Of a DNA stretch of 64,000 bases, positions 29,519-43,600 are shown one piece after another (position 1 is the first letter of the stretch; every line of letters starts with the position of its first letter). Made by a program: the position numbers and the translations under genes. The notes beneath the pieces are model-generated. The model saw nothing but the letters and a program-made list of their open reading frames with translations, was not told the origin of the DNA and searched no databases. This DNA is from Bathymodiolus brooksi (Eukaryota > Mollusca > Bivalvia > Mytilida > Modiolidae): assembly GCA_963680875.1 (NCBI GenBank), contig OY804579.1, positions 78,543,095-78,607,094 on the forward strand. The letters run 5' to 3'.

Positions 29519-29697
29519 GTCAGGTAAGTTCGAATCCCACTCATGGAAAGGTGTACTTGATACAACTTTATGCGATAAAGTGTCTGTGACTTGTGTAATG
29601 TCTGTGGTTTCTTTCTTTGTACTCCGATTTCCTCCAACAATAAAAATTATCACCATGAAATTGTTGAAAGTGTCGTTAAACACCATAGCCCTAACCC
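29519..29697 (+). mobile_element. SINE family A, diverged and 5'-truncated
   Basis: Begins at AAGTTCGAATCCCACTCATG; tail GTCGTTAAACACCATAGCCC. Several internal deletions. Confidence 0.75.
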
Positions 29698-29769
29698 CCT
29701 TTATAACTAGATTGTGTGTGCTAGGAGAAAGAGTTACTTGTTGAAAAAAAAAATAACAGGAGACAATTA

Positions 29770-32700
29770 ACAATGTATCTTTAATCGGTTATAAAGCAAT
29801 CAATTGGCTTTATTAACACTCGTCATAATGATTTTTTTTTTGTAAAATTATAGATTTAAAAAAATGAACAAGTTTTACACCTAAAAATAAATCACTCTCT
29901 TTTTCTCTTGTTATTTACATATTTGTGTTTTATAACAACATAAACAAAAACAGACTAACAAGATTAACATTAAATATGAAATCATAGATTAGATATTGAG
30001 GCATTTTATCATTAAAAATATGAATAACGACTTAGTACATGTATATTTATATATATATATTCATACATTTCAACTAAGAGTAAACACAAATTTTTACTTC
30101 CAAAATAGTTCCGAAATATAAAAAAAAAATTACCTAATGAACGACCGTTTCAAAAATTACAGCAAAAAAACTCAACATTTATGAAAATTTAAATATTTGT
30201 ACATGTATTATTTTTTTTGCATAAATTATTATTACTGTTTTCATATGAACAGGGATAAAGAATCTTGTAAAGTAAATGTTGTCATATTGGCACAATAAAA
30301 TACATACAAATAAATCCTGAGCACTTATCATGGACGGAATGTTCAAAAATAAAAAAGTTACAAATATCGCAGCTTGACTCGCTACAAAGGGATACAAACA
30401 TTTAAAAACCTTAAAAATTAAACTGTCATTTTATTTTCAAACACCATTAAAAAGCCCTAGAAAATTTGTTATTCGATATTTAAAATGCAAAAATGATTTT
30501 CCTAGACATTTATCTAAAAATATGATTGAATATTTAACAAATATTATAATTTTAAATTTCTATGATATATTGTAAATTTATATCTAGCACTTTATAAAGT
30601 TAAAAATCAACTCTACCCAATATAACGGCAACGAAAAAAAACCTAAAATGTTTATAACCGGGGGATGCCTGAACAACTGGATAACACTGATTGTGATTGA
30701 AAATAAAAATGACATTCATTATGCATGTTACATTTTCTGTATGGAACACAAAAAAAAGAGGCGAGACATACAGTCAAAATAATTTTATTGAAAAATTTAA
30801 ATAATATTTTTTTATACAGTATTTAGAAATATAAATATTTTTTCTTTAAATTAAAGAATCGTTTTATGGCAACATCTCATTCACCAAAAAAAAAAATAAT
30901 AATAACAAAAAATATTATAAATATGTCGCTTACAAAATGTTTCCTGGGCAAAAATTTATTCATAATATTAATAAATCGGCTTTTAAAATTAGATACTTTG
31001 ATGATTTTTCATGATGATAATGTTTGCCAATTAAATCAATAACAAAAAAACGACCGGTACTGGTACTGCATTAACCAATTAAATATCTTATGGACTTGTA
31101 AATAAGTCTGTAGTTACAAAACAAAATCGTCATGGTTTTGAGAATTATTGACCAATAGAAAAATTTTAAAAATGGTATTAACGGTAAGATTCGACTGCAC
31201 ATTTAATACAAACAATAAACGATACGACTAATGAGCACTAATATTTTACCCTTCAACACAGAAACAAAAAAATTAGAACAACACCTACATATAAGTAACA
31301 GATCATTTTGATTGGTCAAAGTTAAATTATTACAATTTATATAAATTTTTTATAAAAGGTAACAAAAAAATGTGATTACAAAAGATTTCCAAAACCCACC
31401 GCAAACCTGATTGTCAATGGCAGTATACAAATAGAAGTTATTATGTACAGTGTTATTGGTTTAATTAATGGTATAGCACTACTAAGATTAAAATTAATGG
31501 CCTTTAAATTAACAAAAATAATGCAAATAAAATGTTTGTTATTCTTGGAAAAAATATAGATAAAATATGTATATATTTAAAAATGAAAGCCTAAATGAAA
31601 CAAAATGAAAAATGTCATAAATTTCATGAAAAACTAGGCATTCGTCAGAGCTTGTATCATTCACCTGGTTTAAGCATGCAATGTTTGGGTTCAAGACAGT
31701 TTGTTGTTCGGACCAAATTTTTTTAATTCAATCTCCCACAATTAAACAATGTTCTGTGGTGTATCACAACTCGAAATTTCGATCTACACACAAAATATGA
31801 ACATTTTGTAAGGGACCATCCAATGACTATTCATATACCGTTTGGACCCCATCAGATTCCTAGTATCTGAGAAAAATTACTTTTTTCCTTTTCCCATAAT
31901 GTTACAATTTTATCACACATGTTGTTTCTAAGAAGAAGATTTGAAATTTCTGCCAATTAAAAAAGCATAATTGGCCCCGACAACCATCTTGAATAACTCA
32001 ATGAAACAAAAATCATGTACAATGTTGAGGACCATACTTGCACCTTTCTGTTCAAGATTGGTTTTGCGATAAAAAATTGAAATATAAAAATCTAATGGAC
32101 ACAGATGCAGCAGACGACAACCAAGGCAAAGTGTTCTCAATACCTCACATGGCCCAGGTGAGGTAAAAACTATTAAATTTAATGATCACAGTCAATTGTT
32201 TTCCCCAGAAAGGGAATTTAATTTAATTTGTTCTTTGTGAACTGGAAATATTTTACGAAAGAAGTTGGATTTAATTTTCTGTAGAATTACAAATGACAAG
32301 AGCCAGAACTTACATAATATTAAGTTTTGAAAAATAAAGTATTCTTTCATGAGCAAAATTGAGATTTCTTAAAAAATTTTGAAATGATATAAATGAGGAT
32401 ATTTTTCTCTTTAAAGCACCAAGAACAAAACCAGAGGCTGAGAGGGCAGAGCCTGTATCACTCACTGGAAAAGTTTCTATCTGAGCACCAATTAGATAAA
32501 GTACCACTAAATAATCAGGTATCAGATTTTTAAAGGATATATTTTTCATTTATGCCCAATTTACATTTGGAAAAGGTACAAAGTTTAATAAAAATAAAAA
32601 ATAAAAAAAAATAGAAATATATGGGGCTGTTCAATGAAAGTATAAAACTTACTGTGCAATCAGTTAGCCTTACTGGTTCTATAACTTGACTTTAGCAACT

Positions 32701-34294
32701 TTATTTGCAGAACATAATTATAACTGCAATTATAAATGCAAAACATGTTGCTAAACACATGTAATCATGCATTTTGAAATTGAAAAAAAAAAAAAACATG
32801 ATTAGCTCATTTAAATGTTCAAAGGGAAAATAACTCTTACTAATTTTGAAAATCATGAAATTTGAACTATTTAATATCAATTTACCAAAAACCTATCTTA
32901 GCTTTACGATTGTAACATGAAACTGTAAATCAGTACAGGACAATCTAATGAACATTCCTACAATATCACAATCCAGTCTGTCCACTGGTTTTTGAGAATT
33001 TTGTTTTTTTTAAAATTTAGCTAATCTTAATACATTATTGGTCCTGGCAGCCATGTTGAATTTCCGATCAAAACAAAAATCATAAAGCTTTGTAGAGGGA
33101 CATTCAATGAACATTTCTACCAAGTTTGGTTTCAACTGACCCAGTGGTTTAGGAGAAGAAAAGTTTACAGACGATGACAATGACAGACAGAAAGTGATGA
33201 CAATAGCGGTAGCTCACACGATCCTTGTCATTTAGTGAGCTCATAATAATAAAGATGTATTTCAAACTTCTACCGAAGGCACTTTCAATTAAAAGAAATA
33301 AAATATCACATTTCTGGCTTAAAAAATGCATTGCAATTTAAAATAAAATAATATTGTTAATGGTAACTTATAAAAGAATGATTTAAAACAAAAATCACCA
33401 ATTACAATTGTAAGTACATAAATATTCAATGAATAAACAATTAAAAGAAAAAACTAAAATTTAAATGACAATAGAGCCATGTAAAACTAAAATAATGTAT
33501 CAAAATTATGTGAGCTTGACAAATAAATAATACACTTTCTAATGATTCAGACTTCTTACTAATTACAAGATTTTTCATACAAACAATTAATTAAATACTA
33601 TATTATAATAACGACTTGGCACGTTTTGCATAAGACTCTGTCCTTTTTCTCAAAATTGAGGCACAAAGTTTTATTCTTAAATAAGGTTGTAACAAAATAA
33701 AATGATAAAAATAGCCATTCAGCCTAAATTAAAAAATTGTTTGTTTGCCATTCTCCGACTCAGATTTGTTTGTGTGGGTAGGTAGGTAGGTATATTATTT
33801 TATTTTTCTGAACCAGACATACATTTTTTGTATATTTAAAATATTAAGCATACAGTATGAATATACATGTACTGAGCATGCATGAAGCTAAATAGACATC
33901 CGTGCATGTTTCTGTTTTAGATTTAGATACATGAACCTTGCACTTTTTGGGCTATATAGCATGTGTTATCGTGCAGATTTTTTTTGGGTCGGTCGGCTGA
34001 CGGCACACAATCAATATTTTAATTTAGGCCTTCCCTATCACAGTCCCCAACATTATCACAATACAAATATCAAGAGTCACTGTCTCTAAATATTGTATGA
34101 AAAATTAATAACCAAGCACCTAATCTTAAAGAAATGCTTTTTCTTCAGTCCGGGATTGTCTTTCCTTTTTGAACTCTTCACATTGGAGATATTATGGGGT
34201 AGTTCTATTCCTCGACCAATGATTAAAGAGAACACTATTACACAATTTGTAGTTTTGTCTTTGAACACAATTTTGTGGAGAACACTTTTTCCCA
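29770..34294 (-). other. AT-rich, SINE-poor block downstream of the polycystin-like gene; possible long 3' UTR
   Basis: Very AT-rich with many A and T runs and no coding frame. None of the SINE copies seen every 1-2 kb elsewhere occur here. Old iterated-block relics (CAACCATCTTGAATAACTCA at 31981; CAGCCATGTTGAATTTCC at 33051; CCCAGTGGTTTAGGAGAAGA at 33141) are present. TTTATT (AATAAA on the minus strand) occurs many times, so no cleavage site can be chosen. Confidence 0.35.
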
Positions 34295-34681
34295 TTAATT
34301 CCATGCACCTTTGGAAGGATTTATACTCTTCAAAAACTTGTATATGGAAAAACGTTCTCTTGAATTAGTCCGTTTGGGTGGAGGCTTGGCTCGTCCCCCT
34401 TGATCACTCAGTGGCCGACCTCTCATAGCTATATTTCTAGCATCTGGGGTGCCTAAGCCTCTTTTTGAATTGCCAGCTTCACTTCCTGTTGTTGATGTCC
34501 GTCTTGGAATTTTTGACACACGAACAACATTAGTTCCACTCGGAGCACCTTTTGGTGGTTTATCTGAGCAGCTTTGTAGTTCTCTTTCATAACTTTTCAT
34601 TCTGTTTTGAAACTTCCATTCATCAATTTCTTTTTGTGTTGTTTTTACCATGTCTTCTTCTCTTGCATCCAAACCACAAAC
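34295..34681 (-). CDS. Polycystin-1-like, terminal exon
   Basis: 387 bp including stop TAA. Begins [15 protein letters not shown] with a charged helical run ([20 protein letters not shown]) that could form a coiled coil, then a basic Pro-rich end, [16 protein letters not shown] and [10 protein letters not shown]. Confidence 0.88.
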   Translation of the reverse strand, partial: VCGLDAREEDMVKTTQKEIDEWKFQNRMKSYERELQSCSDKPPKGAPSGTNVVRVSKIPRRTSTTGSEAGNSKRGLGTPDARNIAMRGRPLSDQGGRAKPPPKRTNSRERFSIYKFLKSINPSKGAWN

Positions 34682-37600
34682 CTAAAAAAAATAAATTAAA
34701 TTTACAATCCATGTTTTCAATGCCATTAATTTTGATTTACTGTAGAAAAAAAGAAATGTCTGATCCTTTAAAAATTTTCAGAAATATGAAAACTGAGATG
34801 CTCTTTTTTTCCCACAGAAAAGAGATTTGATAGTTCACACGCTGGTATTGCTAGTTGCCCATGATTCAATACAGCATGAGTGATTGAGTGAAGGAGTGTT
34901 GTTTAACACTAAGTGAGCAATTTTTCAGCTATAGCTTGGCGAGTACAAGTTACATTTTGATGAGATGATGATGATGACTGTTTTGTACTAGACCAACGTG
35001 CTTAGTGCTTGCTCACTGAAACAACAATCCACAGGTAGACATGTCGCTCTACTCCGACACAATATCCTGATTGTGAGTCAACCAGTCTTTGCTCTTAATT
35101 CTTAATGCTGCATGATTAGTGGAGAAGCAGCTATTAACAATTTCAAAGTATTTTAGGTTTGACCTGACTGGAGTTCGCACCCATGATCTACCGCACTAAA
35201 GGAGAGCACACTAACCATTACACTACCTGTGCTGTTAATACATAATGTATACATATATAAATAAAATATTGCTGTATACACATCAAAATTTATACTACTG
35301 TATCTATAATATCACTTATTTCTGATCACTGACATTGGATGTGACCTTGAAATCAAAACCAATTAAAACCATAAATTACACATCTTCCCAACATGCCTTA
35401 TAACCATAAAGGATTTTTACATATCCTTCCATAGATTAACAGAGATTCTTGTAAGATAAATATGAGATTGCTCCCAAACAAAAAGTCATGAGTCCCACTA
35501 ATGCATGCTTTGTTTTTTTTGTTTTTTTTTGGGGGGGGTGGGGGTTAAAAATGGCAACTCGCCAAAACACAAGTGATGAGTCCAGACAAGTTGCAAGTAT
35601 CTCTGTATAATTGCACAGTTATATTCTGGACATAATTCCATATTAGAATATTGTACATAATTTTCATCTGTGACCTTGAAGACAAAAGTTAGAAATGGTA
35701 ATTTGTACTGATTTATTAATACGGAACCATAAAAATAGTTTGACTGTTCGAGAAATCAGGGTTTATTTGACAAGGAATTGACGGGACTAAAAAAAAACAG
35801 TTCCAGCCATCCATGGTATTCGAGCCATCCGAGTTCGAGCTAGCGAAGTTCCACTGTACATGGTACCATTAGTTAAAAAGGCATATGCTGGATTGTTAGA
35901 AACAGAACATCTTCAACCACTTTAAAAGAGTTGTCTACCTTGTATTAAAGTATTCTTCACTGATAGAATCACATAGAAATAAATCCAAGCAATTCCTATA
36001 AAACTAAATAATAGCTGTAATTAAATCATAAATGCTAAGCAACCAAAAATGCAGCAATATCTGCCCCCCCCCCCCTTACCTTTCTTTTCCCTCACTCCTA
36101 TAAAAAGACTGAATTGGCATATGTTAATATTTTTCAGTATGTTTTCTGATGTAATAAAAAAGTAGATATCAAATTTAGCGTGCAAGATACGTTTCTGGAA
36201 TAACCTTCATCAGGTACGCTGGAATAACCTTCATCAGGTACGCTGGAATAACCTTCATCAGGTACGCTGGAATAACCTTCATCAGGTATGCTGGAATAAC
36301 CTTCATCAGGTACGTTTCTGGAATAACCTTTATCAGGTACGCTGGAATAACCTTCATCAGGTACACCCAAAATCGCAAAATTGGAAAGTCATATAATTCA
36401 TAGTTTTGGGAGCAATAAAACCAAAGGGAGGGACTAAACAGGATAGCCAAAATTGGCTAAGGTCACCTGTAACCTTTAAAGCTAAGTAGATAATAATGAC
36501 GTACAATAAGAATAAATTACTGTTTTCTACAATAACAATATCTTACCCTTTCCAGTGTACACAGACAATTTTGCCATGTATCCTCTAGACGATCAGCGAC
36601 TATACTTGTAGTTCTTGGATTAGTTTCAAATGGATCGTAACTTAAATCAGAATCTCTACTTGAAGGACGACTAGACTGACTTGATGCAGAAAACACTCTT
36701 CTTTCAAAGGTTACTCTCCTTATTCCCTGAAAGAAGGATTATAGAATAAAGGTCTCTAATGCCACTGTCAATATTTCTTTAAAAAATATATACATTAGTG
36801 AGTAATTGTTGTTTAACGCCAAGTGAGAAATTTCCCAGCTATATCATGGCTATAGAAGTTACTTTTTGATGAGATCCTGATGATGTCTGCTTTGTACTAG
36901 ACCAACAGACTTATCTGGATTTTTATAGTGCTAGTTCACTGAAACAACAGTCTGAGGGTACACATGTCGCTCCACTCTGACAAATTATCCTGATTTTCAG
37001 CTAACCAATTTATGTTCCTTGGTGTTGAACCAACCTGGGCTCGAACCCGCCATCTACCACACTCAAGGCTAGCACGCTAACCATCACACTACTGACATGA
37101 ATTAAAAATATGTAAAAAAAAGTACACAGACATACACTAATATGCACAAACGTGTTGATGTCAACGTCTTAGGGGCCATTGTGGCCGTGATCGTATGGTA
37201 GTTGGATTTATAACTACCTATGCAATCAGTGCCTATCACCACTAACGTTGTGAGTTCGAATCCAGCTCAGGTGATATATGATAAAGTTTATCAGTGACTT
37301 GCGATAGGTCGGTGGTTTTCTCCAGGTTTCCTTCATCAATAAAACTGACCACCACAATATATCTGAAATATTGTTGAAAGTGGCATTAAATCACCATAAA
37401 CCACAAACCATCAAAGTTTTAAAGCATTTGTTTTCTGTAGAACAATGGACCCAATAGGATATTTGTTCACATAATGGCACAAATCTATTTTTACTTTGAT
37501 GAACACTTCTTCATACACAGCTAATAAAGTGCAACATATAAGTTATAATTAGCGACAAGTGACTGGATAACTCAAGCTTAAACATGTTAAGCAAATATAG

Positions 37601-40600
37601 TGTACATTGTTTATACTGCAATCAAGTTTATACTACAAAATAAGTATTATAACAAGAGTTAAACACAATGACATGATGTCACATAATCTCTACACATACC
37701 TGTTTTGGTTTATTAAGTCCTGCCCACAATTTGAACCTCTTCATGATGAATTCCACCATTTCATAATCCTGCATATCCATTGTGGCTTTAAAGTACATCT
37801 GATCTTTTGTTGTCTTGTATGTATCATTGAGGATAGATAGTATAAGGGCAATGGTGATTCCATAACAGAAGGCATAATAAAAGTACAGGAAGAAGTGTGT
37901 AAAGACTGGTTGGTGATCAAGTAATTTCCCGAACGAGAAATGGCCGTGGTGCATCCCTACAATTGATGTTAATGTGTGCCAGTATGTCTCAAAACCGTCT
38001 ACTTCTCGTCCATACCACTGGAATAGAAAATATCACACGTAATAAGTAAAATTTTTTGGCAAATTTGCGAAATTGTAAGAGAAAATTGAATTCATTACAA
38101 ATTTTCAGAATATAACCATGCATGTGTAGTAATAGGGTATTCCCCCTCTTATAAGACTGCAATAAAAACATGGTCTTGTAAGAGGGCCAGGGTGGCTTCT
38201 CTTGAGGGGGCAATGTAGTATTATATTAATATCACAGTGCATCTGATATCATGGCGAGAACAAGTTACATTTTGATGAGATAACGATGTCTGCTTTGTAC
38301 TAGACCAACAAGATTCGTAAGATTCTCAGTGCTAGCTCACTGAAACAACAGTCTGCAGGTAGACATATTGCTCCACTCTGACATATTATCCTGATTCCGA
38401 GCTAATAAGTCTTTGATTTTACTCCTGAATGCTTTGTATTCATCATGGAAGCTTCAAATACCAATTTAAATTGTCTTTAGTTTGACCTGACCAGGGCTGG
38501 AACCCATGATCGAGCAGACTTTAACTACTGTTAAAGTATTTTTATTCGTTGGCACCAATTTTCGTGGTTTCTACAAAATGCATTGATCCATGGGTTATTG
38601 AATTCGTGGTTTCAAACATTACAGGCAACAATCGATGGTAAAATAGTAATTTGTTGGATTTTTATTTTCGTGGTTTAAGTGGACCACAAAATCAGCGAAA
38701 ATTAGAACCCCACGATTAATAATGATTTCACATTATTTCACTACTGATGCAGTTCTGCCAATTATACTGTACTCAACAATATAACTGAAATACTATTGCA
38801 AATGGCATTTATAGTATAATAGTTAATCCTATAGTTCTATATAAAATTGTAGCATTACAATACGTACCAAGTATCCTGCCATACCATAAGTACAGAAGAG
38901 AATTAGGAAGATGAGCGCTACTCCAAATAATTTACCGCTGGCATCACTTAGTGTCCTCTCATAGATGTACAAAAACTTAATAAATCTCAACTGTTTCATA
39001 ACCTACAATAATTACATATAATTATAAATAAAGTACCAAAATTCAAAGTAAAATTTGTTCATGTTATGAACAGAAATATTTTTACTTGTCCCTTGTACAA
39101 GCAGTATTATTTTTTTCTTGAACAAATCCCATTGAGACTGGTAGTGACAAAAGGGATAATAAAGCCTTAATGTAGAGCCCAGGATCATTTCATTGATGTT
39201 GCAACAATGTTCCCTTATTTTTTAATTTTTTTTAAACAATCCATAAATTAAGCCTTTAATAATAAAAACCTTTTTTCTTGAACTCAATAAAACTCACCTT
39301 TATCATGAGCAAGAATATAAGAATTCCTTGGACATATCTAGCAGTTACATGTGTATCGGAGATGGTCTCAAAATTAGTGAAGCCATATTTATTATCGAAG
39401 AAATCGTTAAATGTACTGGTAGCCTCGACGACACATCCAATGTATAATCCATTTACAACGATAGCCATCAGCGTTGTCAACATCTCAAACAAGTTCCACT
39501 TTTCTTTAAAGAATTCCTTCTTGTTATCTTTGATAGAGTTGAATATATGACACACAAGGTAGATGTTCACCAAAAATAAGATGCACTGTGCAAACAAAAA
39601 AATAAAAATAAAAATTTAAGCTTTATATTTCTAAAAATTCTCAATCAGCACTAGAACAGCCGAAAATATTTTTCACATTTTACAGGTAATCTTTCAGTAA
39701 TTAATTTCAAAATTGGCCGTTACGGCCATGATCTACAACTAACTGTGCAATTAGTACCTATCACCACTAACATAGTGAGTTCAAATCCCTCTCAGGCTAT
39801 GTGTGCTCAATATAACATTATGTGATAAAGTTTGTCAGTGACTTGCGGCAGGTCTGTGTTTTCTCCGAGTACTCAAGTTTCCTCCACTAATAAAACTGAC
39901 CGCCACGATATAACTGAAATATTGTAAAACACCATAACCCCATACCTACATGAACAAATTTTCTGTCTGGCGTTCATTTTAAGATTTATTTTGTGACAGT
40001 ATGTGGTCTTTTTGAGTGGCAGTCAATCTGTACAGGTATTTGTTTTTTTTCATATCTGTATTGCTGTTAGAGATCCAGTTATCAAGAACAGGGGGGATTG
40101 AGATCACATTAACAGGTTTAACTCCTCCACACGTTTGTGCCCATTCCAAGTCAGGATCTGGATTCCCATCAGCATAAGTCATGGTCTTTTTGTACAGGGT
40201 GACCCCAAAAAAACCAAACCCACAAAATTTTGAATAAAACTCTTAATTCTCATTCGTTTTCCTTGATTTTTCAGGATATACAAGTAGACTCTATGCATGA
40301 AAGATTGGAATAATAGTCTTCCCCAAAATGTCTTGGTCAACCAAGGAAAAGATATTTTGCCTCGAGGTCTATTTCGCCAACAAATCGTACACGGTAGTGC
40401 AAGCATGTTTATTGGGGTACAGCTCCACTGGAGGATGTCTTGCAGAGGTCGTTACACTCAACAAAGTGCACAGCACGGGTAGCCATTTCGAAACATGGCA
40501 TCATCGGACAATATTGGTTTGAGGATGAAAATGAGCGAGCTCAAACGGTGAACACGGAGCGCTATGTGGCAGTACTGATGAAGTTTTGGGCATCATTGGG

Positions 40601-43600
40601 ATGACGCAGAGGTATAGATCGAGATGAACAATGGTTCCAGCAAGATGGGGTCACCCCCCACACATCAAATGACTCCCTAGCCTGGCTTAGAGAGCGATTT
40701 GAAGACAGACTGATTAGCAGGAAGTGTGAAATCGAGTGGGCTGCGCATTCACCAGACTTGAACCTCCCAGATTTTTATCTGTGGGGGTATCTCAAGGATA
40801 ATGTGTATGAGAACAATCCTCAAACAATTGGTGAACTGAAGGCAGCAATCACAGCAAAGATCAGGGAAATCCCTAAGGAGGAATGTGTGCGAGTCATTGA
40901 CAATTTTGCGCGACGTATGCAAGTGTGCCTTCAATGCCGAGGATGCCATTTGGAGCACATTTTGGAAAGAATATAAAAATTCTATGCAAACTGACTCAGA
41001 TGGCTAAAACTTTGTGGAAAGATCATCCATAGGCTGAAGTTAAAGTCTACCAAATTTGAAGAAATGTGATGGACCTATGTAGGATTAATTAACATTTTTA
41101 TGGGTTCAGGTTTTTTTTGGGGTCACCCTGTATTTAACGATTTGAGGGTACAGGTATTTGTTTATTTTTGGTGATATTAGTCAATTAATGACCTTTTGCT
41201 GATATTAGTCAATTAATGACCTTTTGCTGATATTAGTCAATTAATGACCTTTTGTTGATATTAATCAATTAATGACCTTTTGCTGATATTAGTCAATTAA
41301 TGACCATCACTGTTACATTCTATTTTTATAATTGTTGATGGAATGTCAGCAATTTCTCCCAATTCATATCATAGAGACTAGGGTTAGAGTTGAAAGAAAC
41401 AGAATTACTCAGATAAAAACATCCCATGATCTGAGTGATGGTAAGTACATGTATAAGGTATATTTTCTCATTTCAGGTACAAGTCATTCATCATAAGGTT
41501 TTCTTCCCTCAGGCATAGGTGACTTTAGCAGATTTTGGCTATTTTGTTTAGGCCCTTTGGCTTTATTGCTCCCACAACTGTAAATTATTTGGTTTCCAAT
41601 CTTTAGATTTTAAGCGTACCTGATGAAGGTTATTCCAGAAACATGTCGTGCACACTAAATTAGATATCTACGTTTTCATTACTAAACATCATTTATCCTT
41701 CTAACTTAAAGATGATGATATCGGCAATTCTATGTAAATGTATTACGATAAATTCTTTCTTCTTAAGTTTTGTACATAAGAATGTTTGATTGGTTAACAG
41801 TAGTCATGTGACTTACCTGACAGACCATTAGAGGATCAACAACATTGGTAACAAACCTCAGCAGTACCTGGCTCTCTACATCTGATGAGGTATTCAAACC
41901 ACCTAATGAAGAAAAAGAAACATCCTTTATATGCATGTGTCTTTGTTACAAGTTTTTTTAATATGTATATTATTAAGACATAATATTTACAGTTAAACCT
42001 GCCTTAAAGGGCACCTCTATATAACAAATCACTGTATATAAAGGGCACCTCTATATAACAAATCACTGTCTATAAAGGGCACCTCTATATAACAAATCAC
42101 TGTCTATAAAGGGCACCTCTATATAACAAATCGCTGTCTATAAGGGACAGTATCATTTTTCCAATTAATGAAAAGTGCATATAATTTTAACCTGTAATGT
42201 ATATAAAGGCCACAATTTGAGGTTCCCTTGAGTGACCTTTATATACTATAGTTGATTTGTTTTGCGAGAACAATTTTCTCAGAGCAATATTGCATTGAAG
42301 ACGAAGCCCCAGGTTTATGATGTGACGAGATGACCATTGTAGTTTTGCTGTATATCAGCTCATAAGGATATTAGTATGTAGGCAGGACAGAAATTTATTT
42401 TATTCTATTTTCATCTACCACTAAACAAGTATTATTGAATGAAAAGAATAAAAATCATGGTAAACAAATTAAAAAATTCTCTTGGTAGTTTGTAAAACAG
42501 TAAACAAACAATACACTTTGTTTCATTTTTTTTCAGGTTTCAAACAATTAACGAAAAAAAACCATTTTGAAGATAAAGAGAACTTATATTACCTGTAAGT
42601 GGGAATTCTATCATTAAGTTGACCACTGTTGACAGATCATTAGCAGCACTGTACATAGTAAAATCTATAAAGATTGCTCTGGTCCTGAAAAGACAAATGT
42701 CATACAAATGTGTAGCACATTATAAAAATTAATTCATACAACAGTTTTACCTTCACTAATTTTTACCATTTTCAAGAGAGATTTTTTTTTTTGCACTGGA
42801 AGCTCTTTAAGTGATCAATTAAAATATCTTTTTTCATATTATTGTAGTTTTTAGAAAATTATCTTTTTTTTTTCAAACCAATCTTCCGCAGATTTTGTCG
42901 TCATAAAGGATTTTTTAGCTTTAAGTATCACTTGGTGTCCATCATCCATCTATCTTTGTTAACTTTTTCAAATTTTACTCCAGGTTAGCGATACAAAAGG
43001 TAAAATATATATTTAGGTTAAAACAGTTGACAATATACACAAGTGATTACATATTCCTAATTTAACTAAAAGTAAAATTTTAAACTTTTATTAACTATTG
43101 AAATTCCAATTCCACTTCTTGAATGTTACCCATTCAGCTTATTTCTAATGGGGTTCTTAACAAGAATTAGCTTGGTACAGGAATAAAAAACCTCACAGTA
43201 TCAATAGTATATTACCTTTCATCGATCCAGTTTTTAGTCTGTAAGTTCTGTAGTATATCCAGTGTATCATTGTACGTTGTTCCTAGGTTCTGTACATACC
43301 CTCCTCCACCGTAGGTGTACACATATCCATATCGTGTTTTACTTCCTGTCTGTGACGCTGACGAATACTGCCATGACAAGTTCTGTGACAGGTTCCATCC
43401 TTCACTATAATGATTTTCATCCTCGTTGTAACCATAGTTACCCCAACATGTTCGATTGGTCAGTGATTCAAGTCCAGAATGTAAAGGATGTTCATCTGCC
43501 GGACAGGGCTCTGTAATAAATCATTGTTTTTATTAGTCTCAATAATACAGTTGACTCTCATTGTCTCGAATTCGGTTGACTCGAATTTCCGGTTGAGTCG

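Larger units (their letters stand above)
39989..41310 (+). repeat. Dispersed repeat R, split by a mariner-like insertion
   Basis: Left part 39989-40194 and right part 41131-41310 together match the uninterrupted copy at 25469-25735, including AGTCAGGATCTGGATT and ATGGTCTTTTT just before the insertion. The right part carries five instead of one GATATTAGT unit. Confidence 0.7.

Noticed and set aside
36134..36450. Open frames of VPDEGYSS and LMKVIPAY repeats
   Set aside because: The 24-bp unit is divisible by three, so frames stay open by chance in two phases at once.
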